Source of the DNA: Macrophomina tecta
Lineage: Eukaryota; Ascomycota; Dothideomycetes; Botryosphaeriales; Botryosphaeriaceae
Direction of reading: 5' to 3'
DNA length: 64,000 nt
Assembly (NCBI GenBank): GCA_024180945.1
Contig: JAKSGN010000023.1
Span: 496,001-560,000, forward strand
The translations under genes were made by a program, and so were the position numbers. The first letter of the stretch is position 1; each line of letters begins with the position of its first letter. Below are positions 63,896-64,000 of the stretch, piece after piece. Below the pieces are notes generated by a model. That model was given only the letters and a program-made list of their open reading frames with translations, was not told the DNA's origin and ran no database searches.

Positions 63896-64000
63896 TGCAT
63901 CTGGTGACGGAGTTGCCAATCACGCACTGGTGCTAAAACCATCAAGGATCGGCCAATACTGCCACGCTTCGACATGCATGGGTTTCGTGCTAGTAACCGA

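Overview
The window looks like nuclear DNA of a filamentous ascomycete (Pezizomycotina; a Dothideomycete is my best guess, not proven). Genes have short spliceosomal introns of about 45-150 nt with GTANGT-like donors, CTAAC-type branch sites and AG acceptors. Recognisable products include an AA11 chitin LPMO, a GH128 (Asl1-type) glucanase, a DUF3455 protein, a fungal APH-type kinase, BTB proteins and a long fungal J-domain protein. It is a gene-poor, transposon-rich accessory region: well under half is intact coding sequence. I found no rRNA, tRNA or CRISPR.

Layout. 1-2 kb: LINE endonuclease fragment fused to a copia LTR fragment. 2-3 kb: decayed DEDD 3'-5' exonuclease gene. 4.5-6.2 kb: solo LTR, then a two-exon BTB gene whose Cys/Glu-rich tail lies behind stop codons. 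7 kb: single-exon gene A of an unknown family. 8.5-10.8 kb: pogo/Fot1-type transposon nested inside a second TIR element. 11-12.5 kb: APH-type kinase. 13-17 kb: MITE, solo LTR, a small unknown gene, LINE RNase H fragment. 17.1-19.8 kb: broken J-domain gene. 20.1-23.7 kb: MITE, solo LTR, RING-patatin gene. 24-25 kb: three-exon BTB/zinc-ribbon gene. 27.4-30.2 kb: Tc1/mariner-type element carrying a transposase remnant and an opposite-strand passenger gene. 32-41 kb: membrane-protein remnant, GH128, AT-hook protein, weak ORFs, MITE copy 2. 41.5 kb: small two-exon gene. 45-46 kb: secreted Ser/Thr-rich protein. 47-53 kb: possible STAND-N-like fragments, RING-finger gene, AA11 LPMO, DUF3455 gene, separated by solo LTRs. 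54-58 kb: genes B and C, paralogues of gene A. 58-64 kb: two decayed pogo elements, solo LTRs and a decayed OrsD-like (DUF3505) gene.

How it fits together. The secreted proteins (AA11, GH128, DUF3455, Ser/Thr-rich) would act at the cell wall or outside the cell. The nuclear/regulatory set (BTB, RING, AT-hook, RING-patatin) is typical of expanded accessory families. At least ten solo LTRs of about 140-230 bp, five with exact 5-bp target duplications, lie between genes and often within 150 bp of a start or stop codon. Several families share one internal core. Repeated CpA-to-TpA-compatible stop codons in decayed genes and transposons suggest repeat-induced point mutation or ordinary deamination.

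Most interesting: the three-member family A/B/C of single-exon proteins of 231-241 aa that I cannot assign to any known family; the RING-patatin fusion; and the transposon passenger gene.
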